Part shown: positions 1 through 9,192 of the stretch, one piece after another
How positions within the stretch are numbered: position 1 is the stretch's first letter
How the letters are laid out: each line of letters begins with the position of its first letter
Source: Deltaproteobacteria bacterium
GTDB taxonomy: Bacteria; Desulfobacterota; Desulfarculia; Adiutricales; Adiutricaceae
Direction of reading: 5' to 3'
DNA: 26,883 nucleotides
NCBI GenBank assembly: GCA_031279155.1
Contig: JAITJB010000076.1
Location: forward strand, 1 to 26,883
The notes under the pieces: generated by a model
The model's database searches: none
What the model was told of the DNA's origin: nothing
What the model saw: only the letters and a program-made list of their open reading frames with translations
Program-made: the position numbers and the translations under genes

Positions 1-1
1 G

Positions 2-298
2 GGTGTAGGTTTTGCGATGTTGTTTTTGATGATTGCCTCGGAGTATTCCGAAAGATACAAATTATTGGGCAGCGCCGGCGAATCAGGTATAAAGTTTTGG
101 AGCGCGATGTATATCCCCATCGTGGTGGCTATGAGCATGAATCAAAACGTTATCGAGGCCATCAAAGGCGGGCCTTGCGCCATTATCGCCGGAGCCTTGG
201 GCTGTTTGGTCATGTTCCCATTGATTAAGCCCTTAAGTAAGCTTGCCGCCCCTTCGGAAGGTTGGGATGTCTCGGCTAATCCTAACCTTCAAAAGTAG
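2..298 (+). CDS. madL: Malonate transporter subunit MadL, C-terminal part
   Basis: This is the last 98 residues of a reading frame already open at the left edge; the true start lies outside the window. The visible part reads GVGFAMLFLMIASEY, then FWSAMYIPIVVAMSMNQNV, then GGPCAIIAGALG. These are the conserved segments of the small integral membrane protein MadL, usually about 130 residues long. In the family, MadL and MadM together form a sodium-coupled malonate carrier in the inner membrane. Here madM follows after 13 nt, as in the known mad operons. Two to three hydrophobic spans are visible. The assignment rests on remembered family sequence plus the madM neighbour; I am fairly sure. Confidence 0.88.
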   Translation, partial: GVGFAMLFLMIASEYSERYKLLGSAGESGIKFWSAMYIPIVVAMSMNQNVIEAIKGGPCAIIAGALGCLVMFPLIKPLSKLAAPSEGWDVSANPNLQK

Positions 299-311
299 AA
301 AGGGGCGATAA

Positions 312-1082
312 ATGGAACCGTTGAATTACGCCTTATCGATTTTTAAGTCCAAAGGCCTGGTCATGGCCTTTCTATTCATCGGCCTGGTCATGTGGTTAAG
401 CTACTTATTTTCTAAGCACCTGACCAAGGGCCGTATTCATGGCTCAGCCATCGCCATTACGGCGGGATTGGTGTTGGCCTTAATAGGCGGCTGGGTGACC
501 GGCGGGTCCAAGGGCTTAGCCGACGTTACCATTTTTTCAGGCGTTGGGGTCATGGGCGGCGGCATGCTCCGCGATTACGCCATCGTCTCAACGGCTTTTG
601 GCGCCAAACTCTCGGAAATGAAAAAAGCCGGTCTGGCCGGTTTTCTTTCCCTGATTATTGGCGTGGTCTTCTGTTTCTTCGTTGGGGCCGTGGTGGCCTA
701 CATGTTTGGCTACCGAAATGTTGAAGAAATCACCACCATCGCAGCTGGCGCGGTCACCTTTATCGTCGGACCTATCACCGGAGCGGCCTTAGGCGTAAGC
801 TCCGATATCGTAGCTCTATCTATCGCGGCCGGCGTGGTTAAGTCGATTCTGGTCATGGTAGCTACGCCCTTAGTAGCCAAGCGCTTTGGTTTAGATAACC
901 CGCAGGCGGCCATGGTTTACGGCGGCCTAATGGGCACGACCTCCGGCACGGCGGCGGGGCTGGCGGCTACCGACCCCCGCCTTGTCCCCTACGGGGCGGT
1001 AGTGGCCACTTTTTACACTGGTTCGGGCTGTCTATTGTGCCCGTCAGTATTATATTTTGCCACCAGAGCGATTTTGGGCTGA
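312..1082 (+). CDS. madM: Malonate transporter subunit MadM
   Basis: A 256-residue polytopic membrane protein with about eight hydrophobic segments, which is the usual length for MadM. The glycine-rich stretch GVGVMGGGMLRDYAIVST (residues about 77-94), the GPITGAALG segment and the GLMGTTSGTAAGLAATDP segment fit this family. It is the large subunit of the Na+:malonate symporter, acting with MadL in the inner membrane to import malonate for decarboxylation. The ATG is preceded by AAAGGGG at good spacing and sits 13 nt after madL, so the two are co-transcribed and probably translationally coupled. The decarboxylase genes themselves are not in the window and would be expected to the left. Confidence 0.9.
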   Translation: MEPLNYALSIFKSKGLVMAFLFIGLVMWLSYLFSKHLTKGRIHGSAIAITAGLVLALIGGWVTGGSKGLADVTIFSGVGVMGGGMLRDYAIVSTAFGAKLSEMKKAGLAGFLSLIIGVVFCFFVGAVVAYMFGYRNVEEITTIAAGAVTFIVGPITGAALGVSSDIVALSIAAGVVKSILVMVATPLVAKRFGLDNPQAAMVYGGLMGTTSGTAAGLAATDPRLVPYGAVVATFYTGSGCLLCPSVLYFATRAILG

Positions 1083-1119
1083 GGGCCACAAGGGCCAACC
1101 CCCCATATTTAACTTAGAT

Positions 1120-1155
1120 TTAGCAGGTATTGATAAAAATGTCAATAAATGCTAA
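1120..1155. promoter_or_regulatory. 36-bp dyad upstream of bioY, possible operator
   Basis: Two 14-nt arms, TTAGCAGGTATTGA and TCAATAAATGCTAA, are inverted around an 8-nt centre, with 12 of 14 positions pairing. The element lies 38 nt after madM and about 120 nt before the first bioY. Its AT-rich, spaced half-site form looks more like a protein operator than a terminator, and no T-tract follows. It does not match the BirA half-site I know (TTGTAAAC-like), so the regulator is unknown. It could serve madLM shut-off, bioY control, or both. Confidence 0.5.
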
Positions 1156-1163
1156 TTATCTGA

Positions 1164-1224
1164 TGTCTACCAGCCGGGCAAACCCCGCTGGTAGACAGCG
1201 GCTAGTTTTAGATCGCTTTTTTTT
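1164..1224 (+). terminator. Hairpin with distant T-tract after madM, possible terminator or leader structure
   Basis: Arms at 1164-1174 and 1187-1197 form a perfect 11-bp stem, and a GGG/CCC pairing extends it inwards. Eight T residues lie at 1217-1224, about 19 nt past the stem. That gap is too long for a textbook intrinsic terminator. The element could be a weak terminator of madLM or a structured 5' leader of the bioY transcript. Confidence 0.45.
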
Positions 1225-1276
1225 ATAATAAAAACCCAATGCTTGCGGCTTTAGGATAATTTTTAACGAGGCTAAG

Positions 1277-1888
1277 ATGACCACTGTATTAACCAAACAA
1301 AGCCAAACTCAGGCTCAGGCTCAGGCCGTCAACCAGCCAGTCCCGACGGTGGTAGCCATCCACCGATTGGTCTGGATCTCAATTTTGGCCGCTCTAACCG
1401 CTGTCGGGGCCATAATTTCCATTCCCATAAGCCCCTTCAGCCCTGTGCCCATCACCCTTCAGACCATGTTCGTGCTTTTAACTGGACTGATTTTGGGCTC
1501 CAAAAGAGGCGTCTATGCCATTTTAATATATATCTTAGCCGGCTGCGTTGGGCTCCCGGTCTTCGCCGGCGGCAAAGCCGGACTTGCGGTTTTGATTGGA
1601 CCTACCGGCGGATTTCTCCTAGGATTTATTCCCTCGGTGATGTTTTGTGGCCTGGCCAGTAAAAATGGCCAGAATTGGTCGCTACCTCTCCTAATTGCTA
1701 TCTGTATCGTGGCCACGGCCATAACCTTGACCTTTGGCACAATTCAGCTATCATTAGTTCTCGATATCAGTATCTACAAGGCCTTATTGGCCGGTACCGT
1801 ACCGTTTCTCCCGGGAGAATTTCTAAAAATCGTCAGCGCGGCCTCGATGTTTAAATTTTTGGCCGCCCGAAATTTATTACCCGCCTGA
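1277..1888 (+). CDS. bioY: Biotin transporter BioY, copy 1
   Basis: A 203-residue, six-span membrane protein of the BioY family, the substrate-binding S component of the energy-coupling-factor biotin importer. The family signature is visible: ISPFSPVPITLQTMFVLLTG, then GPTGGFLLGFIPSV, then a C-terminal TVPFLPGEFLKI segment. BioY works alone or with EcfA/EcfT (BioM/BioN), neither of which is in this window. The start is set by GAGG about 7 nt upstream. Residues 1-25 are a hydrophilic extension rich in Gln/Ala (TQAQAQAV), encoded by CAGGCT repeats; this extension is shorter and lacks the Q-A run in copy 2. The second copy follows 34 nt downstream. Confidence 0.93.
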   Translation: MTTVLTKQSQTQAQAQAVNQPVPTVVAIHRLVWISILAALTAVGAIISIPISPFSPVPITLQTMFVLLTGLILGSKRGVYAILIYILAGCVGLPVFAGGKAGLAVLIGPTGGFLLGFIPSVMFCGLASKNGQNWSLPLLIAICIVATAITLTFGTIQLSLVLDISIYKALLAGTVPFLPGEFLKIVSAASMFKFLAARNLLPA

Positions 1889-1922
1889 AGTGCTAGATTT
1901 AATTTTATAATTTGAGGCTAAA

Positions 1923-2516
1923 ATGGACGCAGAAGTTACAAACCAAAGCCCTAATGTCGATCAGTCGGTCCCGACCGTCGTCGTTATCCACCGACTTGTC
2001 TGGATATCAATTTTGGCGGCTTTAACAGCCGTGGGGGCTATAATCGCCATCCCCATAAGCCCAATCAGCCCTGTGCCCATCACCCTTCAGACCTTGTTCG
2101 TGCTTTTAACTGGCCTGATTTTGGGACCCAAAAGAGGCGTCTACGCCATGCTCATCTATTTATTGGCTGGCGCCGTAGGCCTGCCGGTCTTCGCTGGCGG
2201 TAAGGCCGGAGTTGCGGTTTTGATTGGACCTACCGGCGGATTTCTTTTGGGCTTTATACCCACGGTCTTGTTTTGTGGGATGGCCAGTAAAAATGGCCAG
2301 AATTGGTCTCTACCAGTGCTAATTGCCATCTGTATTGTGGCTACAGCCATAACCTTGGCCTTTGGTACGGTTCAGCTAATACTAGTTCTCGATATCAGCA
2401 TCTATAAGGCCTTATTGGCCGGGACCGTGCCCTTTCTACCTGGAGCATTTCTCAAAAGCCTCTGCGCGGCCTCGATGTTTAAATTTCTGGCCACTAAAAA
2501 TTTATTGCCAGCCTGA
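1923..2516 (+). CDS. bioY: Biotin transporter BioY, copy 2 (tandem paralog)
   Basis: A 197-residue BioY closely matching copy 1 over nearly the whole protein, with long identical runs at DNA level, for example in the segment encoding SPVPITLQT and that encoding GPTGGFLLGFIP. It keeps all the family signatures listed for copy 1. The ribosome-binding context is also copied (GAGGCTAAPuATG before both genes), so the duplicated unit included the translation start. Differences concentrate in the first 20 residues and near the C-terminal FLKS segment. It lies 34 nt after copy 1 on the same transcript. Whether the two differ in affinity or are only a dosage duplication cannot be seen from sequence. 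Confidence 0.93.
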   Translation: MDAEVTNQSPNVDQSVPTVVVIHRLVWISILAALTAVGAIIAIPISPISPVPITLQTLFVLLTGLILGPKRGVYAMLIYLLAGAVGLPVFAGGKAGVAVLIGPTGGFLLGFIPTVLFCGMASKNGQNWSLPVLIAICIVATAITLAFGTVQLILVLDISIYKALLAGTVPFLPGAFLKSLCAASMFKFLATKNLLPA

Positions 2517-2575
2517 GGTAACTTAAGCTAAGTCTAATGTTTACGGCAAAATGGGCCGCCGCTAAGGAGATAGCC

Positions 2576-2716
2576 ATGAATAAAAAAACCTTTTCCGCCA
2601 ATAATACTCCTGTCAAACGAGCCCTGGCCCGCTCTAAGCCCTGGCTTTTGTTTGTGCTCTTCCTCGGCGGGGCCTTAATCGGCTATTATTTAATAGATTA
2701 CAATCCCCTCAGGTAA
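2576..2716 (+). CDS. 46-residue single-span membrane peptide downstream of bioY
   Basis: A short frame with a near-perfect Shine-Dalgarno (TAAGGAGA, spacing 6) in front of its ATG. The product begins MNKKTFSANNTPVKRALARS, which is basic, then has a hydrophobic span PWLLFVLFLGGALIGYYLI (residues about 22-40) and a short DYNPLR tail. The positive-inside pattern predicts an N-in, C-out orientation. It lies 59 nt after bioY copy 2 and before the only good + strand terminator, so it very likely belongs to the bioY transcript. I do not recognise a family. A role as an accessory to BioY is inference from position only; it could also be an unrelated small membrane protein. Confidence 0.72.
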   Translation: MNKKTFSANNTPVKRALARSKPWLLFVLFLGGALIGYYLIDYNPLR

Positions 2717-2764
2717 ACTTACTGGTCTTTTTAAGGTTTACAGTCAAGATTTACCGGAACTCTT

Positions 2765-2791
2765 AATGGCCAGATTTTTCTGGCCATTTTT
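2765..2791 (+). terminator. Intrinsic terminator of the bioY operon
   Basis: A 9-bp perfect stem, AATGGCCAG / CTGGCCATT, with a 6-nt loop runs directly into TTTTT. It is placed 49 nt after the small membrane peptide gene and ends the madLM-bioY-side transcription. Confidence 0.88.
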
Positions 2792-2853
2792 CTTCGGGGC
2801 CTAAAAAAAACAAAAAAACCAAGTGATAAAACATAAAAACCAATAGAAAAAAC

Positions 2854-2889
2854 AAAAAAACCGGGTCAGATGGGAAATTCTGACCCGGT
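2854..2889 (-). terminator. Intrinsic terminator of a minus-strand unit
   Basis: Arms at 2860-2870 and 2879-2889 form an 11-bp perfect stem, ACCGGGTCAGA / TCTGACCCGGT. Read on the minus strand, the stem is followed at once by seven T residues and then another T-rich stretch. This is a strong terminator for transcription coming from the right, which means something is transcribed leftward from about 3130-3200. Confidence 0.85.
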
Positions 2890-2922
2890 AAAATATCGGA
2901 AAATTTCAAATAAAAGTAAAAT

Positions 2923-3126
2923 TCACCACTTAGGTCCCTTAGACCTCTGGCAAACAGCTAAGGGCATGAAGCAACCACCGCTAAGGCCGCGCCTAGAGCG
3001 CCTGCGGCCCGGAGAGCCCGTGGCCTGAGAGGCCAAAAAGCCAGGGCAAGTGATGGTTTGGGACATCCAGGAAGGGCACGACTTTGAATAAAATAACCAA
3101 CGTCGGCAAAATGTCGGATTGGTCAT
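2923..3126 (-). CDS. Possible 67-residue cysteine-containing protein (or structured RNA)
   Basis: The frame starts at an ATG with GGAAG 7-8 nt upstream and ends about 35 nt before the strong minus-strand terminator. The product is basic and has five cysteines, with a GSPGRRRSRRGLSGG stretch in the middle; I recognise no family. Upstream on the minus strand are two TATAAT boxes (3169-3174, 3176-3181) and a TTGACA (3185-3190), but their spacing is not canonical. The DNA also folds well: 2989-3001 and 3022-3034 form small hairpins with UCU loops, and CCCTTAG/CTAAGGG (2936-2964) pair. A non-coding RNA is therefore an equally good reading. Confidence 0.4.
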   Translation of the reverse strand: MTNPTFCRRWLFYSKSCPSWMSQTITCPGFLASQATGSPGRRRSRRGLSGGCFMPLAVCQRSKGPKW

Positions 3127-3644
3127 AATGACTTCCTTTTATCTGGATATAAAAACTTAATGTGTAGGATTATAGATTATAGCCTGTCAATTAGGTAAGA
3201 AAGAAATTAGTTTCCATTGAACTACATGGCGGTAATCTAAAATGGGCAAGGCCCATATAGAAACATAATACGACAACATCGTCTTTAGGTCAAGTTTTTT
3301 AGCTGAGTATTTTCAGTGGCCAGTAAATGGCAGCTAGTGTTAAAAACTTAAAATTAGTTTTAAATCCCCAAAAAATTTGTATAGACAAAGTTTTTTCGGC
3401 TCAGGGTTTCTTGCGTTCATATACCGTAAAAAAAGCTTACATTGGTTCTGGTCGAAACCGACCAGGGCCTAGGTAGTCGTCCACAAGTAGCGATAGCTTA
3501 ATAAGCAGAACGCCTAACGCGAGATAATCTTTCAGTTTCTAATCGCTTGGGTTGCCGGTTTTTATACCCCAATCTCGTATTGCGCGTGGTATGGAAAACA
3601 GGGCTTAACTTTTTGGGGGGATTCGCATTTGGGGCATATCGCGT
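3127..3644. other. Gene-poor interval with small inverted repeats
   Basis: No credible reading frame is seen in either direction. Visible structure is limited to a 7-bp perfect hairpin CTGGTCG-AAAC-CGACCAG at 3448-3465, a short ATGGGC/GCCCAT hairpin near 3242-3256, and an 11-nt string TAGACAAAGTT at 3382-3392. The same string recurs at 5008-5018 in front of the decayed HTH gene. The interval is probably the remnant of DNA decaying together with the neighbouring pseudogenes. Confidence 0.5.
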
Positions 3645-4696
3645 CTAGTCGTCTTCATCGTCAACCGAATCAATGAAGTAATCGATTGGCCGCTGAAAAT
3701 CGCCTTTAGCAATAGATCTGCGGCCCTCGAGCCGTTCCCGGGCTTAGGAGAGAATTTCCCGTAATTTTAGCTCAAAAAGCGTGTTTCGGCGGAAAATGCG
3801 AAAAGTATTCGGCAACCGCAATACCCGTCTTGTCCATTTCGAGCATTTCGATTATCTGGCCGTTAGCCGCAGCGCAAAGGATAATCCTTACCTGCTGTTC
3901 CTCGCCGGGCTTACGCTCGTATCGGTTGAGCCACTTTAAGTAAAGCTCCATTTGCGATTTGTATTGAGCTTTAAACTCGCCGAGCTTAAGCTCGATGGCG
4001 ATAAGACGGCGGAGCGTCCGGCTGTACATTAAAAGATCAAGCACGATGTCGCGGCCGTCTACAATTATCCTCTTTTGGCGTGCGACGAAGGCGAGAGCGC
4101 AGCCGAACTCCAAAAGAAACAACTCGATTTCTTTTAAAATAGCCTTTTTAAAATCAGCTTCGAGATAGCTGTCTTTAAGTCCTAGAACATCGAGCAAATA
4201 CGGATCGCACAAGGCGTTGAAGGGGAGAGCGCTCTGATCCGAGAAATGCGTGTTGGCTATTTCGCGGCGCTCATAGGCTTTGCGGGAGATTTGATGGCGA
4301 AGTTCTTTGGCGCCGTAGTTGCGCTCGAAGGCGTCTTGAGATTAAAACAGCCTTGCCTCCGGCGATTTTAGGCCGATGAGCTCGCAAAAATGCGTCCAAC
4401 TTAGTTTTGACGCTAGAAACGTCAAAATCTAAATCGGGAGTCTCGTCCGCAAACTCGGTCATTCGGTACAGGTTGCGCTACGAAAAGCTCTTTGGGTAAT
4501 GCGCGAGCAATTTTTTAGATAGAAACGATAAAATATGCTCGCCGTATTCGGCGCGCTTGAAGTCAAGGATATTTTAGTTTATATTCCGCCCCACTACCCA
4601 AAACATCAGCGTGACATAGCTGTTGGCGCAGGCACGGCGCGGGACTTTGCGGTTTCTATAATCGCCTTAAGGCGATTATAGCGCGTTCTCATCCAT
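3645..4696 (-). pseudogene. Decayed YhcG/DUF1016-type PD-(D/E)XK nuclease gene
   Basis: Reading the minus strand and changing frame where needed recovers a whole DUF1016 (YhcG-like) protein. The N-terminal part runs from ATG 4696 through YNRLKAIIETAKSRA, FWVVGRNIN and NILDFKRAEYGEHILSFLS. The middle has RNLYRMTEFADE, WTHFCELIGLK and NYGAKELRHQISRKAYERRE. The C-terminal nuclease domain, starting CDPYLLDVLGLKDSYLEADF, holds the catalytic-type D-x(n)-ELK pattern (LDLLMY...AIELKLG). The tail is LFELKLREILS and ARERLEGRRS, ending at 3645. Lesions seen: stops at 4574-4576, 4478-4480, 4342-4344 and 3744-3746; frame changes near 4681, 4638, 4398 and 3784. The total of about 350 codons equals the usual family length. 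The family is linked to phage defence and DNA processing, but this copy cannot make an intact product. Confidence 0.9.
4656..4681. repeat. 26-bp perfect palindrome at the 5' end of the dead nuclease gene
   Basis: The half-site CTATAATCGCCTT at 4656-4668 is followed without spacer by its exact reverse complement at 4669-4681. All 13 pairs match. It overlaps the codons for YNRLKAIIE and one edge of the first frameshift of the pseudogene. It could form a cruciform or be a symmetric protein site; chance within a coding sequence cannot be excluded but is unlikely. Confidence 0.85.
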
Positions 4697-4765
4697 AAGA
4701 TAGGCGCTTGGCCCGGACGGGGTCAAGGTTTTGTTTTCGAGTTTTTTCGTTCTTGCGCTTTTTCA

Positions 4766-5028
4766 CTATTCATTTTTTCCGTTCGTCTTTTTGTCCGCCG
4801 GCACAAGTTCCGCTACATCATCTAAATCACAATCTAAGCGGAGCAGATGCGAACCAGTATGTCCAGAATAACGTTCGGCATCTTGGTCAAGGTGGAGTTT
4901 TGGGCTAGGGCAATCTTTGAAAGCTCTTTGTGTTTGATTTGCTTGTCTATCAGTAGCTTCCACAATGTTTTGTAGCTTACCCTAAATTTGCAAAAAAAAT
5001 TTTGCGTAGACAAAGTTATTTCTGCCAC
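4766..5028 (-). pseudogene. Frameshifted small Cro/C1-type HTH regulator
   Basis: The first part reads VSYKTLWKLLIDKQIKHKEL, then STLTKM and ILDILVRICSA, before a stop at 4834-4836. In the next frame the text continues as LDCDLDDVAELVPADKK. Together they spell the short single-domain XRE-family repressor whose typical ending is ICxALxCDxxDxxELVP. The frame break is around 4837-4846. A few residues that normally follow the KM motif (Gly-Lys-Asn-Glu-like) also look deleted. The gene ends 69 nt before the YhcG pseudogene on the same strand, so the two probably formed one regulator-nuclease unit. The start is uncertain: ATG 5028 gives an unusual leader, and the family usually begins close to the SYKxLW motif. 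Confidence 0.72.
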
Positions 5029-5287
5029 TTTTTTTAGCTGACATTAGTGGAACCCTTGCTACATATGCGTTTTAAGGCAAAAATTTTTTGGGGTTCGCTA
5101 AAGCTCTAATCAAGCAGCAGAAGGAAATTCTTGCGGCTTTTGAAGCGACCGATTCCATAGCAACATAAATCACTTCTTGTCTACGCTGATTTTAGCGGGA
5201 ATTTAAGTTGGTTTCTTAGACTTTTTTTAATTTTATGAAAAATCCCAATTTTCACTTAAATGTCGCAGCTGAGAATTATCGTAGGCC
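5029..5287. other. Intergenic remnant with an inverted TTGTCTACGC motif
   Basis: No full gene is visible. GCGTAGACAA at 5004-5013 recurs inverted as TTGTCTACGC at 5177-5186, which could be an operator pair for the HTH protein or the edge of a lost element. On the + strand an open stretch before a stop at about 5166 reads KALIKQQKEILAAFEATD; it may be a gene fragment, but I cannot place it. Confidence 0.4.
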
Positions 5288-6430
5288 TTAATTCCCAACG
5301 GTTGGTGGAGCTTGGCTCTTTTCGGGAAAGGCATTAAAGATTGCGCTCACGAAAAGTGGATTGGCGGGTTGGTAAGTCCTGTTAACCTTCTTTATGAGGC
5401 CCAGATCAAGAACATGCCGCTTGTCATCGTCTAAGACGTCATCTAAAAAGCTGGAATTGTCGAAGATTACCGTCTTCATAACTCGCTTGACCCGTAGCTC
5501 TTTGGATTGTTCCATAAGATAATCTATGTGGGGGTAGCCGCCCTGAGTTATGGCCTCGGCAGCTTGCTCCACGAGTTCATCAGTTATGGATTTGCTATAG
5601 TCGTAATTTAAGAATTCAGTCACGACCTTGAAAGTCAAAGCGTTGACTAGCCAGGGCTGTCCTTCTGACCAATACCAGATCCTATTAATTGCTGATGGGT
5701 TAAAAATTTGACCAGAGGCTAAGGCATGTTGGGAGCAAAGGACTTTGATATCATTTTGGTTGAAATCTGGTAAGGTTAACGATTCTTTTATGAAGCTTAA
5801 TATGTTGCTCGCGCTTATTGACGCTGAATCAGGGCTGGACTGAATAAACCGAGCCACTAAATGCCTCATGCCCACCAAGGCCATGGACTTTGGAAACTTA
5901 GTGTTTCTAGAACGAAATCTAGTGTTAAAGCCAAAATGAATTTGCCGTAAAAACGGTATTAGAGGTTTGTCTGAGAGGGAGTCAACATCGTCGAAAAATA
6001 CAACCAAGTCTTTATCTAGATTAACGCTTAAATATCTCAGTATATCGAGAATTTTGGCGTCAAATCTGGAACTAGGGCCTGGCCCGTAATTTGAGGACAG
6101 CTTTTTGAAGGCCTCAATCTCGGAATCATTTAAAGCCTTCAGGATTTGGGAAACAACCAAAGTCAAGGCCGTATCGGTGTCTGTGATACCCTCTAAAAGT
6201 TCCAGCGAACAGTACAGGGCGTATGATTGGCCTCTAGCGTTGATATCGTCGGTTAAAGCATATAATAACGTCGTTTTGCCGGACTGCCTTGGGGCATGGA
6301 GGGTAAAATAAGAGCCGTGATCAAGAAAATAATCTATTATCGGTAGCCGGGATAAAACCGGCACCATGTAGTGGTCGGCTGGAATGCAAGGACCAGCGGT
6401 GTTGAAAATTTTTATCGGCGGCTTAAACAT
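5288..6430 (-). CDS. AAA/STAND-like ATPase of the AAA_14/ORC-type group
   Basis: A 380-residue protein from ATG 6430, which has GGAAAA at good spacing; a TTG four codons further upstream has no such site. A degenerate Walker A, APRQSGKTTLL (residues about 46-56), and a Walker B, LVVFFDDVD (about 142-150), are clear. The rest looks like the arginine-finger/winged-helix type C-terminus, with the segment WYWSEGQPWLVNALTF typical of bacterial ORC/STAND-like ATPases. Many relatives carry a DUF1703 nuclease tail; this one does not. It lies 41 nt after the PBP1A gene and may be read through from it. The biological role is not known; related proteins are common in mobile or defence neighbourhoods, and here a dead nuclease unit is next door. 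Confidence 0.75.
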   Translation of the reverse strand: MFKPPIKIFNTAGPCIPADHYMVPVLSRLPIIDYFLDHGSYFTLHAPRQSGKTTLLYALTDDINARGQSYALYCSLELLEGITDTDTALTLVVSQILKALNDSEIEAFKKLSSNYGPGPSSRFDAKILDILRYLSVNLDKDLVVFFDDVDSLSDKPLIPFLRQIHFGFNTRFRSRNTKFPKSMALVGMRHLVARFIQSSPDSASISASNILSFIKESLTLPDFNQNDIKVLCSQHALASGQIFNPSAINRIWYWSEGQPWLVNALTFKVVTEFLNYDYSKSITDELVEQAAEAITQGGYPHIDYLMEQSKELRVKRVMKTVIFDNSSFLDDVLDDDKRHVLDLGLIKKVNRTYQPANPLFVSAIFNAFPEKSQAPPTVGN

Positions 6431-6471
6431 GAGATTTTCCAATGTTTATTTTTGATAAATTCGGCTTGGGC

Positions 6472-9099
<2,628 letters not shown>

Positions 9100-9166
9100 G
9101 AATTAATTTCCTTTTCTATCGGAAGATATCTAAAGACTTGTTGGTAGTCTGGCTAGAAAATATCCG

Positions 9167-9192
9167 GCCAAACGCGTTTATAGGCGTTTGGC
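9167..9192. repeat. 9-bp inverted repeat between polA and mrcA
   Basis: GCCAAACGC and GCGTTTGGC pair perfectly around an 8-nt loop, 157 nt after the polA stop. Only a short T-rich stretch (ATTTTC) follows on the minus strand, so it may be a weak terminator of polA or a symmetric site in the mrcA promoter region. The surrounding 249 nt contain no gene. Confidence 0.55.

Noticed and set aside
1120..1197. BirA operator in front of bioY
   Set aside because: The dyad half-sites do not resemble the TTGTAAAC/GTTTACAA pattern; I keep it as an unassigned operator.
3772..4212. The 146-codon nuclease frame as an intact small gene
   Set aside because: Its N-terminal continuation and C-terminal tail are both readable in neighbouring frames with stops, so it is part of a larger pseudogene.
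4708..4908. A 66-codon + strand frame upstream of the YhcG pseudogene
   Set aside because: It is opposite the HTH pseudogene reading, has no ribosome-binding site and no recognisable sequence.
5060..5166. A + strand gene fragment ending KQQKEILAAFEATD near 5166
   Set aside because: Only about 25 residues are readable and I could not tie them to a family; noted in the intergenic entry instead.
9167..9192. Confident intrinsic terminator for polA
   Set aside because: The stem is good but the following T-tract is short and interrupted, and it lies 157 nt past the stop; kept only as an inverted repeat.
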